From contig NZ_CP072611.1 in NCBI RefSeq assembly GCF_017815515.1, forward strand, positions 3,410,001-3,474,000: 64,000 bases of DNA. The letters run 5' to 3'. Positions 43,995 to 52,218 of the stretch are shown here, piece by piece. The position numbers and the translations under genes were made by a program. The notes beneath the pieces were generated by a model, which worked only from the letters and a program-made list of their open reading frames with translations, was not told the origin of the DNA and searched no databases. This DNA is from Aureimonas populi (GTDB lineage Bacteria > Pseudomonadota > Alphaproteobacteria > Rhizobiales > Rhizobiaceae). The stretch's first letter is position 1. Every line of letters begins with the position of its first letter.

Positions 43995-44819
43995 ATGAGC
44001 ATGAGCACGAAACTCGCACCCGTCGTCGTCGCTGGCCTGGGCGGCGTCCTCATCGGCTGGCTTCTGGCGCCCGATATCGGCGCGGTTCGCAACGATTTCG
44101 CCGCCCGCTTCAACGAGCAGACGCCGCTGATCCAGCAATTGCAGGCAAGCGTCGCCTCCATCGAGGCGCGCATGGGCCAGATGCCGGACGCCGACGTGCT
44201 GAACACGCGGATGGAAGAGAGCCTGGCGGGACTGGAGGGGCGCCTCGCAACCCAGACGGAGGCCGCCGCGACACGCTTCGGCGAGGTATCCGGCCAGACG
44301 GGCGAGGCGATGGGTGCCACGCTGGAGGAGATGCACGGCGGTATCGAGACGCTGCGCGGCGATGTGGCGGGCCTGCGCGAGGAACTGGCCGCGCGCGCCG
44401 AGGCGATGATGCAGGACGCGCCCGCCCCTGCCCCCGCCGAGGACGAGGCGGGGCGCCTCGCCGCGCAGATCGGCGCCACCGGCGCCGTGCTCCTTCCCGG
44501 GCAGGCGGCGATCTTCGGCGGCACGCGCCTCGACCTTTCCGGACTCGATCTCGAGGCCGGCACCGCGAGCGTCACGCCCGAGGGCGGCGAGCCGCAAAGC
44601 GTTTCGGAGGGCGAGACCGTGGACCTTTCCGAAACCTGCACCGTGCGCCTGGCCGGCGTCGCCTCGGGCGCGGCCTATCTGGCGCCGGAGAACTGCACCG
44701 AAGCGCCCGCAGCGCCGGAGGTCGAGGCCGAGCAGGGCGCCCAGGCCGCGCCGGACCAGCAGCCCGCGCAGGCCGAGGAGAACGCACCCAACCCCGGCGG
44801 CCAGCCGCCTGCCCAATAA
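43995..44819 (+). CDS. Membrane-anchored coiled-coil protein of unknown function
   Basis: I do not recognise a family. The 274-residue product has one N-terminal helix (LAPVVVAGLGGVLIGWLLA), then a periplasmic coiled coil (about residues 35-140, EARMGQMPDADVLNTRM to GDVAGLREELAARAEAM). A small beta-rich segment follows (GAVLLPGQAAIFGGTRLDLSG) with two cysteines (ETCTVRLAGV, PENCTEA) and an acidic Pro/Ala/Gln tail. AGGAG precedes the ATG. The Cys pair could make a disulfide. It is flanked by a palindromic intergenic repeat. Confidence 0.72.
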   Translation: MSMSTKLAPVVVAGLGGVLIGWLLAPDIGAVRNDFAARFNEQTPLIQQLQASVASIEARMGQMPDADVLNTRMEESLAGLEGRLATQTEAAATRFGEVSGQTGEAMGATLEEMHGGIETLRGDVAGLREELAARAEAMMQDAPAPAPAEDEAGRLAAQIGATGAVLLPGQAAIFGGTRLDLSGLDLEAGTASVTPEGGEPQSVSEGETVDLSETCTVRLAGVASGAAYLAPENCTEAPAAPEVEAEQGAQAAPDQQPAQAEENAPNPGGQPPAQ

Positions 44820-44831
44820 GGAACGCTGACT

Positions 44832-44890
44832 TCACCCTCATGCTGAGCGTTTGAGTAGCCTCGCCCTGAGCCCGTCGAAGGCCGAGGACG
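44832..44890. repeat. Intergenic repeat resembling the CTGAGC..GTCGAAG family
   Basis: The stretch contains CCTCATGCTGAGC and CCCTGAGCCCGTCGAAGG, close to a dispersed element common in alphaproteobacterial intergenic DNA. Only one copy is seen in this window. Confidence 0.45.
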
Positions 44891-44919
44891 CCCGGCACGG
44901 CTGCAGAGCGTCGCACAGA

Positions 44920-44956
44920 CGGCATGGATTCCGGCTCAAGGCCGGGATCCATGCCG
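44920..44956. repeat. Palindromic intergenic element
   Basis: Two 16-base arms, CGGCATGGATTCCGGC and GCCGGGATCCATGCCG, pair with one T/G change around TCAAG. This GGATTCCGGCTCAAGGCCGG type is a widespread rhizobial palindromic repeat. Lying between convergent genes it may also stop transcription on both strands. Confidence 0.7.
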
Positions 44957-44983
44957 CAGCGCCTAAACCGACGATCCGGCACC

Positions 44984-46111
44984 TCACCGCACGATCGTCA
45001 GCCGCTCGGCGGCGCGAGTGATGGCGGTGTAAAGCCACCGCTCGCGCGTGTCGCGGAAGGCCCAGCTCTCGTCGAAGAGCATGACGTTGTTCCACTGCGA
45101 GCCCTGCGCCTTGTGGACGGTGAGCGCGTATCCGAAGTCGAAATCGTCGAAACGCTTCTTGGTGGCCCATGGAATGTCGGCCAGCGGGTCCTCGAAGGCG
45201 GCCTTCAGAAGCTTGATCTTGGCCGCGCCCCGGTCGATGTCGTCGTCGTCCGGCTTGACGATGAGATTGACACCGGGCTTCACCGTCTCGGGGGATGAGG
45301 TCATCACCTGCCAGAGCGAACCGTTGAGCAGGCCCTTAGCGGGGTCGTTGCGCAGGCACACCAGCTTGTCGCCAGAAAGCGGCAGCGGCCCCGCGAAGCC
45401 CTTCAGCTCGCGCAGGCGGCCGTTATAGAGCCGGCGCGTGCGGTTGGTGCCCACCAGCACCTGGTCGGCCGCCAGCACCTCGTCCCGGTCCACCTCGCGC
45501 TTGGAGATGACCTTGGCGGTGCCGTAGTCGCCGCGCTCCAGATCGCGCCCCTCGCGCACGGCCAGCGCCATTTCCAGAATCGGGTTGTCGCGCGCCTGCC
45601 GGTGGATTTCGGTCAGGAGATAGTCGGGCTCCGCCTCGGTGAAGAAGCCGCCGCCCGAAACGGGCGGAAGCTGGCCGGGGTCGCCCAGCACCAGGATGGG
45701 CGTGCCGAAGCTCATGAGGTCGCGCCCCAGCGCCTCGTCCACCATGGAACATTCGTCCACCACGATGAGCTTGGCCTTGGCCACCGGGCTCTGCCGGTTC
45801 AGCGAAAAGGCCGGTGAGATGCGCGCCGTGCCCGTGCTCTCGTCCGACACGGTCTCCTCGCCGCGCGGCCGGTAGATCAGCGAATGGATGGTCTTGGCGC
45901 TTTTCGCGCCTTTGGAGCGCAGCACCTGCGCCGCCTTGCCCGTGAAGGCGGCGAACTGAACCTGCCCGTCGATGCCTTCGGCGAAATGGCGCGCGAGCGT
46001 CGTCTTGCCGGTGCCGGCAAAGCCGAAGAGGCGAAAGACCGGCTGGTCTGCGCGCTTCAGCCAATCGGAAACGCGCGTCAGCGCCTCGTCCTGCTGGGGT
46101 GAGAGCTTCAT
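44984..46111 (-). CDS. RecD-like DNA helicase (AAA_30 / UvrD_C_2)
   Basis: The 375-residue protein is a compact superfamily 1 helicase. It has Walker A FGFAGTGKTTLARH, motif Ia FAAFTGKAAQVL, Walker B LIVVDECSMVDE, motif III VLGDPGQLPPVSG, motif IV-like LLTEIHRQA, and the C-terminal UvrD_C_2 domain with ALTVHKAQGSQWNNVML and YTAITRAAERL. It is much shorter than RecD of RecBCD or RecD2, and no recB/recC is adjacent, so it is probably a stand-alone helicase similar to phage Dda. Confidence 0.9.
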   Translation of the reverse strand: MKLSPQQDEALTRVSDWLKRADQPVFRLFGFAGTGKTTLARHFAEGIDGQVQFAAFTGKAAQVLRSKGAKSAKTIHSLIYRPRGEETVSDESTGTARISPAFSLNRQSPVAKAKLIVVDECSMVDEALGRDLMSFGTPILVLGDPGQLPPVSGGGFFTEAEPDYLLTEIHRQARDNPILEMALAVREGRDLERGDYGTAKVISKREVDRDEVLAADQVLVGTNRTRRLYNGRLRELKGFAGPLPLSGDKLVCLRNDPAKGLLNGSLWQVMTSSPETVKPGVNLIVKPDDDDIDRGAAKIKLLKAAFEDPLADIPWATKKRFDDFDFGYALTVHKAQGSQWNNVMLFDESWAFRDTRERWLYTAITRAAERLTIVR

Positions 46112-46148
46112 GCCCCCGCGTCGCAGAAATGCGCCGCGCGGGCAAGCG

Positions 46149-46748
46149 TCAGTTGGCGACGAGGGGCCAGATCGTGGCCAGGAGCAGAAGTCCCATGGCG
46201 ATGTTGAAGGCGCGCAGCCGCTTCTCGTTCGACAGGAAGCGCCGCAGCCCCATGCCGAACAGCGTCCAGATCGAAACGCTGGGAAAGTTCACCACAACGA
46301 AGGCGAGCGCCACGATGAGGACGGAGAGAATCGGAGCCTCGACGCTGACATAGGCGCCCATGGCGACGAGCGCCATCGCCCAGGCCTTCGGGTTCACCCA
46401 CTGGAAGGCCGCCGCCTCCATGAAGGTCAGCGGGCGCGCCGCCTTCTCCCCCTTGTCGCCCGGCGCGCCGGAAAAGGCGATCTTCCACGCCAGGAAGGCG
46501 AGATAGGCCGCGCTTGCCACCTTCATCGCCATTTCCAGCGCCGGGAAGGCATGGATCAACGCACCGAGCCCGAAGCCCACCGCCAGAAGCAGCGAGCAGA
46601 ACCCGCCGGCGATGCCGAACATATGCGGCAGCGTGCGCCGGAAGCCGAAATTCACGCCGGACGTCATCAACATGAAGTTGTTCGGCCCCGGCGTGACCGA
46701 GGAGACGAAGGCGAAGGTGACGAGGGCGACCAGGACGTCGAGGGACAT
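46149..46748 (-). CDS. LysE/RhtB-family amino-acid exporter
   Basis: The 199-residue membrane protein has six helices. Its start FAFVSSVTPGPNNFMLMTSG carries the family signature (TPGPN), and KIAFSG..., FQWVNPKAWAMAL are typical. LysE/RhtB proteins export amino acids or homoserine lactones. Next to ilvH and ilvB it might relieve amino-acid excess, but this is only positional. Confidence 0.92.
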   Translation of the reverse strand: MSLDVLVALVTFAFVSSVTPGPNNFMLMTSGVNFGFRRTLPHMFGIAGGFCSLLLAVGFGLGALIHAFPALEMAMKVASAAYLAFLAWKIAFSGAPGDKGEKAARPLTFMEAAAFQWVNPKAWAMALVAMGAYVSVEAPILSVLIVALAFVVVNFPSVSIWTLFGMGLRRFLSNEKRLRAFNIAMGLLLLATIWPLVAN

Positions 46749-46882
46749 GAGTCGGTTTCCGGGGGACCTTCGGGCAAAACGCAGCCGGGGCGGAGATAGA
46801 CACCTTGGACTTATCCGGGATGACGATCGGGAAAGGCATAGGCAGGCCCCGAGGCAAGCCGCTTTACCCCCCGGCCGAAAGC

Positions 46883-47464
46883 CTACCCCTCCAGCATTCC
46901 GTCCTTGCCGCGGCTCATGGCGGCCACGCCCGTGCGGCAGATTTCCACCAGGCCGAGCGGCGCCATGATCGATACGAACTTCTCGATCTTGGACGACTTG
47001 CCGGTGATTTCGAAGACGAAGTGCTCGGTCGTGGAATCGATCACCTTGGCGCGGAACACGTCCGCGATGCGCAGGGCCTCCACGCGGTCGTCGCCCCGCC
47101 CCGCCACCTTCACCACGGCCAGCTCCCGCTCGATCGGCCCGTCCTCGGACGAGTTGCGGGCCGCCAGCGTGAGGTCCACCACCTTGTGGACCGGCACGAT
47201 GCGGTCGAGCTGGCTCTTGATCTGCTCGATCACATGCGGCGCGCCGCGCGTGACGACGGTGATGCGCGAAAGGTGCTTGGCATGTTCGGTCTCGGAGACC
47301 GTCAGGCTCTCGATATTGTAGCCCCGGCCCGAGAAGAGGCCGATGACGCGGGCGAGGACGCCCGGCTCGTTGTCCACGATGATGGAGAGCGTGCGCTGCT
47401 CGGGCGCCGGCTTCTCCTCGGTGATGAAATAGGCGGAGGCAGGCGGCTGGATGGCGGAGTTCAT
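46883..47464 (-). CDS. ilvH: Acetolactate synthase small (regulatory) subunit
   Basis: The 193-residue protein has an N-terminal ACT domain (RTLSIIVDNEPGVLARVIGLFSGRGYNIESLTV in outline), which binds valine for feedback inhibition. The C-terminal ALS_ss domain follows (ELAVVKVAGRGDDRVEALRIADVFRAKVID, FVFEITGK, FVSIMAPLGLVEICRTG). It activates and regulates the catalytic subunit IlvB coded 59 bases upstream on the same strand. Confidence 0.96.
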   Translation of the reverse strand: MNSAIQPPASAYFITEEKPAPEQRTLSIIVDNEPGVLARVIGLFSGRGYNIESLTVSETEHAKHLSRITVVTRGAPHVIEQIKSQLDRIVPVHKVVDLTLAARNSSEDGPIERELAVVKVAGRGDDRVEALRIADVFRAKVIDSTTEHFVFEITGKSSKIEKFVSIMAPLGLVEICRTGVAAMSRGKDGMLEG

Positions 47465-47523
47465 GGAGGATTTCCAGTGAGGGAAGCGGATGGGCGGCGG
47501 GGCTCATGCCCCGCCGGGTGGGC

Positions 47524-49317
47524 TCAGACCAGCGCCTTGCCCTTGGCGTCGATGGCGTTCGCCACCGCCTCGTCGCTCGCCTCGTCGGGCAGGAGGATTT
47601 CGTTGTGCGCCTTGCCGGATGGGATCATCGGGAAACAGTTGGTGAGGTTGGCCACGCAGCAGTCGAAGATCACCGGCCGCGTCACGTCGATCATCTCCCG
47701 GATCGCCCCGTCGAGGTCGCCCTCCTTCTCCACCCGCAGGCCGACGCCGCCATAGGCCTCCGCCAGCTTCACGAAGTCGGGCAGCGCCTCCGAATAGGAG
47801 TGCGACAGCCGGTTGCCGTGCAGCAATTGCTGCCACTGGCGCACCATGCCCATATACTGGTTGTTGAGGATGAAGATCTTGATCGGCGCGCCGTACTGCA
47901 CCGCGCTCGACATCTCCTGCATCGTCATCTGCACCGAGGCATCGCCTGCGATGTCGATGACCAGCGCGTCGGGATGGGCGATCTGCACGCCCAGCGCCGC
48001 AGGCAGGCCGTAGCCCATGGTGCCGAGCCCGCCCGAGGTCATCCAGCGGTTCGGCTCCTCGAAGCCATAGAACTGCGCGGCCCACATCTGGTGCTGGCCG
48101 ACCTCGGTCGTGATGTAGGTCTTGCGGTCCTTCGTCAGCTCGTAGAGCCGGCGGATCGCGTGCTGCGGCAGGATCGTGTCGCCCTTTTGGTTGAAGGCGA
48201 GGCAGTTGCGCGCGCGCCAGCCGTCGATCCGGCGCGTCCACTCGGCCAGAGCCTCGGCGTCACACGCCGCGCCAGTCTCCTTCCACGCCGCCACCATGTC
48301 CCGTAGCACATTGGCAACGTCGCCGATGATCGGCAGGTCGATGCGCACGTTCTTGTTGATCGAGGACGGGTCGATATCGATATGAATCTTCTTGGAGTTG
48401 GGCGAGAAGGCGTCGAGCCGGCCGGTGATGCGGTCGTCGAAGCGCGCGCCGATGCACACCATCACGTCGCAATCGTGCATGGCGAGGTTGGCCTCGTAGG
48501 TGCCGTGCATGCCCAGCATGCCGAGCCACTTCTCGCCGCTGGCCGGATAGGCGCCAAGGCCCATCAGTGTCGAGGTGATCGGAAAGCCGGTGAGCGCCAC
48601 CAGCTCGCGCAGGAGCCGGCTTGCCTCCGGGCCGGAATTGATGACGCCGCCACCCGTGTAGAGCACCGGCTTCCTGGCCGAGGCCATCAGCTCCACCGCC
48701 GCGCGGATGCGCCCGGCATCGCTGGAGACCTTGGGATGGTAGCGCTCGGTCGCGTGCGAGGCGGCGGGGGGCAGGTAGGTGCCGGTGGCGAACTGCACGT
48801 CCTTCGGGATATCGACCACGACCGGGCCGGGCCGGCCCGAGGTGGCGACGTGGAAGGCCTCATGCAGGATCTCGGCGAGGTCCTCGACGCTCTTCACCAG
48901 CCAGTTGTGCTTGGTGCAGGGCCGGGTGATGCCCACCGTGTCGGCCTCCTGGAAGGCGTCCGAGCCGATGAGCGACGTCGGCACCTGGCCGGTGATGCAC
49001 ACGAGCGGGATGGAATCCATCAACGCGTCCTGCAGGGGCGTGACCATGTTGGTCGCGCCCGGGCCGGAGGTGACGAGGACGACGCCCGGCTTGCCGGTGG
49101 AGCGGGCGTAGCCCTCCGCCGCATGGCCCGCGCCCTGCTCGTGCCGAACGAGGATGTGCTTGACCTCGTCCTGCTGGAAGATGGCGTCGTAGATCGGAAG
49201 AACCGCGCCGCCCGGATAGCCGAAGAGGTGCGCGACACCGTGGTCCCTCATCGCCTGCACCACCATCTGCGCGCCCGTCATCTGGCGGGGCTGGCGGTCG
49301 ATCGTCATCTCGTCCAT
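47524..49317 (-). CDS. ilvB: Acetolactate synthase large (catalytic) subunit
   Basis: The 597-residue thiamine-diphosphate enzyme makes acetolactate or acetohydroxybutyrate, the first step to valine/leucine and second to isoleucine. It has the activating Glu in RHEQGAGHAAEGYAR, the FAD/central-domain blocks SGPGATN and GARFDDRITG, and the ThDP-Mg motif GDASVQMTMQEMSSAVQYG followed by LNNQYMGMV. The start is the ATG at 49317 or one three codons in. The 5' region carries an attenuator. Confidence 0.97.
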   Translation of the reverse strand: MDEMTIDRQPRQMTGAQMVVQAMRDHGVAHLFGYPGGAVLPIYDAIFQQDEVKHILVRHEQGAGHAAEGYARSTGKPGVVLVTSGPGATNMVTPLQDALMDSIPLVCITGQVPTSLIGSDAFQEADTVGITRPCTKHNWLVKSVEDLAEILHEAFHVATSGRPGPVVVDIPKDVQFATGTYLPPAASHATERYHPKVSSDAGRIRAAVELMASARKPVLYTGGGVINSGPEASRLLRELVALTGFPITSTLMGLGAYPASGEKWLGMLGMHGTYEANLAMHDCDVMVCIGARFDDRITGRLDAFSPNSKKIHIDIDPSSINKNVRIDLPIIGDVANVLRDMVAAWKETGAACDAEALAEWTRRIDGWRARNCLAFNQKGDTILPQHAIRRLYELTKDRKTYITTEVGQHQMWAAQFYGFEEPNRWMTSGGLGTMGYGLPAALGVQIAHPDALVIDIAGDASVQMTMQEMSSAVQYGAPIKIFILNNQYMGMVRQWQQLLHGNRLSHSYSEALPDFVKLAEAYGGVGLRVEKEGDLDGAIREMIDVTRPVIFDCCVANLTNCFPMIPSGKAHNEILLPDEASDEAVANAIDAKGKALV

Positions 49318-49372
49318 CGTCTTCGGCCTTGTCGTGTCGCCGTTCCGGCGTCTGTTTCCTCAGGAATTCGGG

Positions 49373-49400
49373 TAATAAAAAAGGCCCTCCGAGGGGCCTT
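49373..49400 (-). terminator. Attenuator terminator of the ilvB leader
   Basis: On the minus strand AAGGCCC-CTCGGA-GGGCCTT is followed by TTTTTTATTA, a strong intrinsic terminator 56 bases before the ilvB start. It lies after the leader peptide and its hairpins, as in amino-acid attenuators. Confidence 0.9.
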
Positions 49401-49405
49401 GGGTC

Positions 49406-49456
49406 GCGCACACGTGGCAGGAGCCGGGCGGTCCTTAGACCGCCTCGCGTGTGCGC
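49406..49456 (-). promoter_or_regulatory. Nested leader hairpins (attenuator) of ilvB
   Basis: GCGCACACG and CGTGTGCGC form an outer 9-bp stem that encloses a 7-bp stem of GGCGGTC and GACCGCC. The leader-peptide stop codon TAA sits in the inner loop. The position fits the pause/antiterminator segments of ribosome-mediated attenuation. Which pairings exclude the terminator has not been calculated. Confidence 0.8.
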
Positions 49457-49485
49457 CTACTTACGAGAATGAGGTTCTTCTTCAT
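49435..49485 (-). CDS. Leader peptide of the ilvB attenuator
   Basis: The 16-codon frame reads MKKNLILVSRRTREAV and stops with TAA. It has a run Leu-Ile-Leu-Val plus a final Val: exactly the branched-chain amino acids made by the pathway. Ribosome stalling at these codons when charged Leu, Ile or Val tRNA is scarce would favour read-through of the terminator. The ATG lies about 9 bases after the -10 element, so the mRNA may be leaderless, with no Shine-Dalgarno. Confidence 0.85.
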   Translation of the reverse strand: MKKNLILVSRRTREAV

Positions 49486-49494
49486 GGGGCGGGA

Positions 49495-49522
49495 CGCTAG
49501 CGGGCCGAAGAGCCTTCGTCAA
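49495..49522 (-). promoter_or_regulatory. Probable promoter of the ilvB leader
   Basis: TTGACG (49517-49522) and CTAGCG (49495-49500) on the minus strand are separated by 16 bases, close to the alphaproteobacterial CTTGAC/CTATAT pattern. Transcription would start about at the leader-peptide ATG (49485). Confidence 0.6.
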
Positions 49523-49531
49523 CCCCGCCCC

Positions 49532-50365
49532 TCACCCCCGCATGGCCGCCATCGCCTTCGAGGGGTCGAGATCGGGCGAGCGCACATGGCCGTAGCGCGC
49601 CAGGGCCAGGCAATAGCCGCCGAAGGCCATCAACCCCGCGCCCGTGAGGGAAAGGAGCAGCCATCCGAGGGGCCACTGGCCGATTTCGGTCAACGCATCC
49701 TGCACGCCCGGCGTGTCCTCCGGCGTCCACCGCCAGGCGCTGGTGAAGAACAGGAAGGCAATGGTGGCGAAGACCACGGCGCGCGCCACGATGCCCACGC
49801 GGCAAAGCGCCGTCATCCAGCCCTCATGCGCGGGCGGCAGAGACAGGAATTTCAGGAACTCGCCCGTCCAGGCGCGCTTCACATGCGCGCCGGCCACCGC
49901 CAGCATCACCAGCCCCGCAGGAACCGTGAACCACGGGCCGAACAACGGTGCCCAGGCCTCCAGCACCCCGCCGCCGCCGCTGTCCCGCGTGGAGAAGCCG
50001 AAGAGCAGCGAGCCGGCATAGATGGCGAGGAACAGGTAGACGCAGCCCGAGAAGAAGCGGCCGATGCGCGTGGCGATGCCCTTGGCATCCCTGCCGTAGC
50101 CGTCCGCGTCGAAGAAGGCCTGCACATAGCGCCAGAGCGCGAAGGCCGGCAGCGCCACCACCAGCAGCACCAGCATGACCATGCCGAAGGGCGAGCCGAC
50201 GAGCTCGCGAATCGCGTCCTCCTCGCTCAGCGCCTGGCCGCCGGCAAAGGCGGAGCGGAAGGCGAAATAGCCGATGACGAGGAAAACGAGAGCGCGGGCG
50301 AGATAGCCGAGCCGCGCGCCCTTCTCGATGGCCTCGCGGTGGTCCTTCGGCGCAACGGACGACAT
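49532..50365 (-). CDS. DUF1206 membrane protein
   Basis: The 277-residue protein has three tandem DUF1206 repeats, each of two helices: LGYLARALVFLVIGYFAFRSAFAGG, FFSGCVYLFLAIYAGSLLFG and VGIVARAVVFATIAFLFFTSAW. The RxxRxVxF-type arginine pattern in each repeat is typical. Function is unknown. GGAAGG lies before the ATG. The ilvB promoter lies just beyond its 3' end. Confidence 0.88.
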   Translation of the reverse strand: MSSVAPKDHREAIEKGARLGYLARALVFLVIGYFAFRSAFAGGQALSEEDAIRELVGSPFGMVMLVLLVVALPAFALWRYVQAFFDADGYGRDAKGIATRIGRFFSGCVYLFLAIYAGSLLFGFSTRDSGGGGVLEAWAPLFGPWFTVPAGLVMLAVAGAHVKRAWTGEFLKFLSLPPAHEGWMTALCRVGIVARAVVFATIAFLFFTSAWRWTPEDTPGVQDALTEIGQWPLGWLLLSLTGAGLMAFGGYCLALARYGHVRSPDLDPSKAMAAMRG

Positions 50366-50412
50366 CTCGTTTCCTTCCTGCTGATCGGAAGCATCAACCG
50401 TGCGCGCGAGCC

Positions 50413-51306
50413 TTAGGTTCCCCCGAACGCCTCCGGCTCCTCTATCCGCCGCCAATGCGCGGAGAGCTGGTTGCGAAACCAGGTTTCCTGCCGCTTGGCG
50501 TATTGGCGCGTGCGGGTGATCGCCAGCTCCCTCGCCCGGCCCATCTCCAGGCGCCCCGCCTGCACCTCCAGAAGCTCGGCAAGGCCGATCGCATTGCCGG
50601 CCAGGCCCTCCAGCGCACCGGGCCGCCGGGCGAAAGCCAGCGCCTCCTCCATCGCGCCCGTCGCCAGCATGGCGTCGAAACGCCGGGCGATCCTCTCGCG
50701 CAGCGCCGGGCGCTGCGGCGCGATGACGAGCTTCAGCGCGGCCTCCTCCTCGATCAGCGGGGGCGCGGACTGCTTCCGCCACTGCGCCAGCGGCGCGCCC
50801 GTCGCCTCCAGAAGCTCCAGCGCCCGCGCGATTCGCTGCCGGTCGCCTGGGCGTATCCGCGCGGCCGCCGCGCCGTCGCGCTCCGCCAGCAGGCGGTGAA
50901 GCGCCTGCGGCCCTTCCGCCTCCATGCGCCCGCGCCATCGCGCGCGCACCTCCTCCGGCACCGGCGGCATATCGTCCAGCCCGCCCAGAAGCGCGCGGAA
51001 GTAGAGCCCCGTTCCTCCGCAGAAGACCGGCACGAGGCCGCGCCGGCGAAGATCGGCCAGCACCCCCGCCGCCTCGCGCGCCCATTCCCCCGTCGAATAG
51101 GGCTGGGCGGGGTCGCGATGCCCGTAGAGGAGATGGGCCAAGCCCTCCATCTCCTCCTCGCGCGGGCGCGCGGTGAGGATGGGGAGCCCGTCATAGACCT
51201 GCATGGAATCGGCGTTGACCACCGCGCCGCCGTGCTTGCGCGCCAGCCGGATGGCGAGCGCCGATTTGCCGCTTGCCGTCGGCCCCGCTATCAGGATCGC
51301 TTTCAT
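50413..51306 (-). CDS. miaA: tRNA dimethylallyltransferase
   Basis: MiaA adds a dimethylallyl group to A37 of tRNAs that read UNN codons. The 297-residue protein starts KAILIAGPTASGKSALAIRLARKHGGAVVNADSMQVY in outline, with a P-loop, then GGTGLYFRALLGG, RQRIARALELLEATG and ITRTRQYAKRQETWFRN, all diagnostic. CAGGGG lies directly before the ATG at 51306; a TTG at 51318 is another possible start. It is divergent from serB with only 27 bases between, so the promoters must overlap. Confidence 0.96.
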   Translation of the reverse strand: MKAILIAGPTASGKSALAIRLARKHGGAVVNADSMQVYDGLPILTARPREEEMEGLAHLLYGHRDPAQPYSTGEWAREAAGVLADLRRRGLVPVFCGGTGLYFRALLGGLDDMPPVPEEVRARWRGRMEAEGPQALHRLLAERDGAAAARIRPGDRQRIARALELLEATGAPLAQWRKQSAPPLIEEEAALKLVIAPQRPALRERIARRFDAMLATGAMEEALAFARRPGALEGLAGNAIGLAELLEVQAGRLEMGRARELAITRTRQYAKRQETWFRNQLSAHWRRIEEPEAFGGT

Positions 51307-51333
51307 CCCCTGCGCCAAGGTTTATCCGATCCC

Positions 51334-52215
51334 ATGTTCGTCGCCACGCTGATCTCCGCCCGCAACGATCCGCGCGTGACCCGCACCCTCGCCCGCGAAG
51401 CCGCCGACGAGATCGGCGATGCCGACATCCGTTGGCTGGAGGAGGGCGTGGCTTGCGACATCCTCACACCCGAGCCGATCATGCCGGAAGTGCGCGAGCG
51501 CCTCGGCCGGCTTGCCCGCGCCGAGGCGGTGGATTGCGTGGTGCAGGAGGTCGCGGGGCGGCGCAAGAAGATTCTCCTCGCCGACATGGACTCCACCATG
51601 ATCGACCAGGAATGCATCGACGAGCTGGCCGCCGAACTGGGGCTGAAGGGCGCCGTCGCGGCCATCACCGCCCGCGCGATGAACGGCGAGATCGCCTTCG
51701 AGCCGGCATTGCGCGAGCGCGTGGCCCTGCTCGCCGATCTGCCCGTTTCCACCATCGCCCATGTCATCGACACGCGCATTACCCTGGCGCAGGGCGGGCG
51801 GGAACTGGTCGCCACCATGCGCGCGGGCGGCGCCTATACCGCCCTCGTTTCCGGCGGCTTCACCGCCTTCACCTCGGTCGTCGCCGAGCGGCTCGGCTTC
51901 GACGAGAACCGCGCCAACCTGCTCGAAACGGCGCACGGCAAGCTGACCGGCACCGTGGCCGAGCCGATCCTGGGGGCCGAGGCCAAGCTGGAAGCGCTGC
52001 GCGCCATCACGGCCGCGCGCGGCCTGAGCCCGGCCGACGCCATGGCGGTGGGGGACGGGGCCAACGACCTGCCGATGATCCTGGCGGCCGGCACGGGCGT
52101 GGCGATCCACGCCAAGCCCAAGGTCGCGGCCGAGGCGCCGCACCGCATCCGGCACGGCGACCTCACCGCCCTTCTCTTCCTCCAGGGCTACCGCGCCCGG
52201 GACTTCAAAAGCTAG
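51334..52215 (+). CDS. serB: Phosphoserine phosphatase
   Basis: SerB removes phosphate from O-phosphoserine in the last step of serine synthesis. The 293-residue protein has an N-terminal ACT-like region (residues 1-80) and the HAD domain with DMDSTMIDQECIDELA (nucleophile Asp), the Ser motif ALVSGGFTAFT and the metal-binding VGDGANDLPMI. The 3' end is 3 bases from the convergent degP stop. Confidence 0.95.
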   Translation: MFVATLISARNDPRVTRTLAREAADEIGDADIRWLEEGVACDILTPEPIMPEVRERLGRLARAEAVDCVVQEVAGRRKKILLADMDSTMIDQECIDELAAELGLKGAVAAITARAMNGEIAFEPALRERVALLADLPVSTIAHVIDTRITLAQGGRELVATMRAGGAYTALVSGGFTAFTSVVAERLGFDENRANLLETAHGKLTGTVAEPILGAEAKLEALRAITAARGLSPADAMAVGDGANDLPMILAAGTGVAIHAKPKVAAEAPHRIRHGDLTALLFLQGYRARDFKS

Positions 52216-52218
52216 GAG

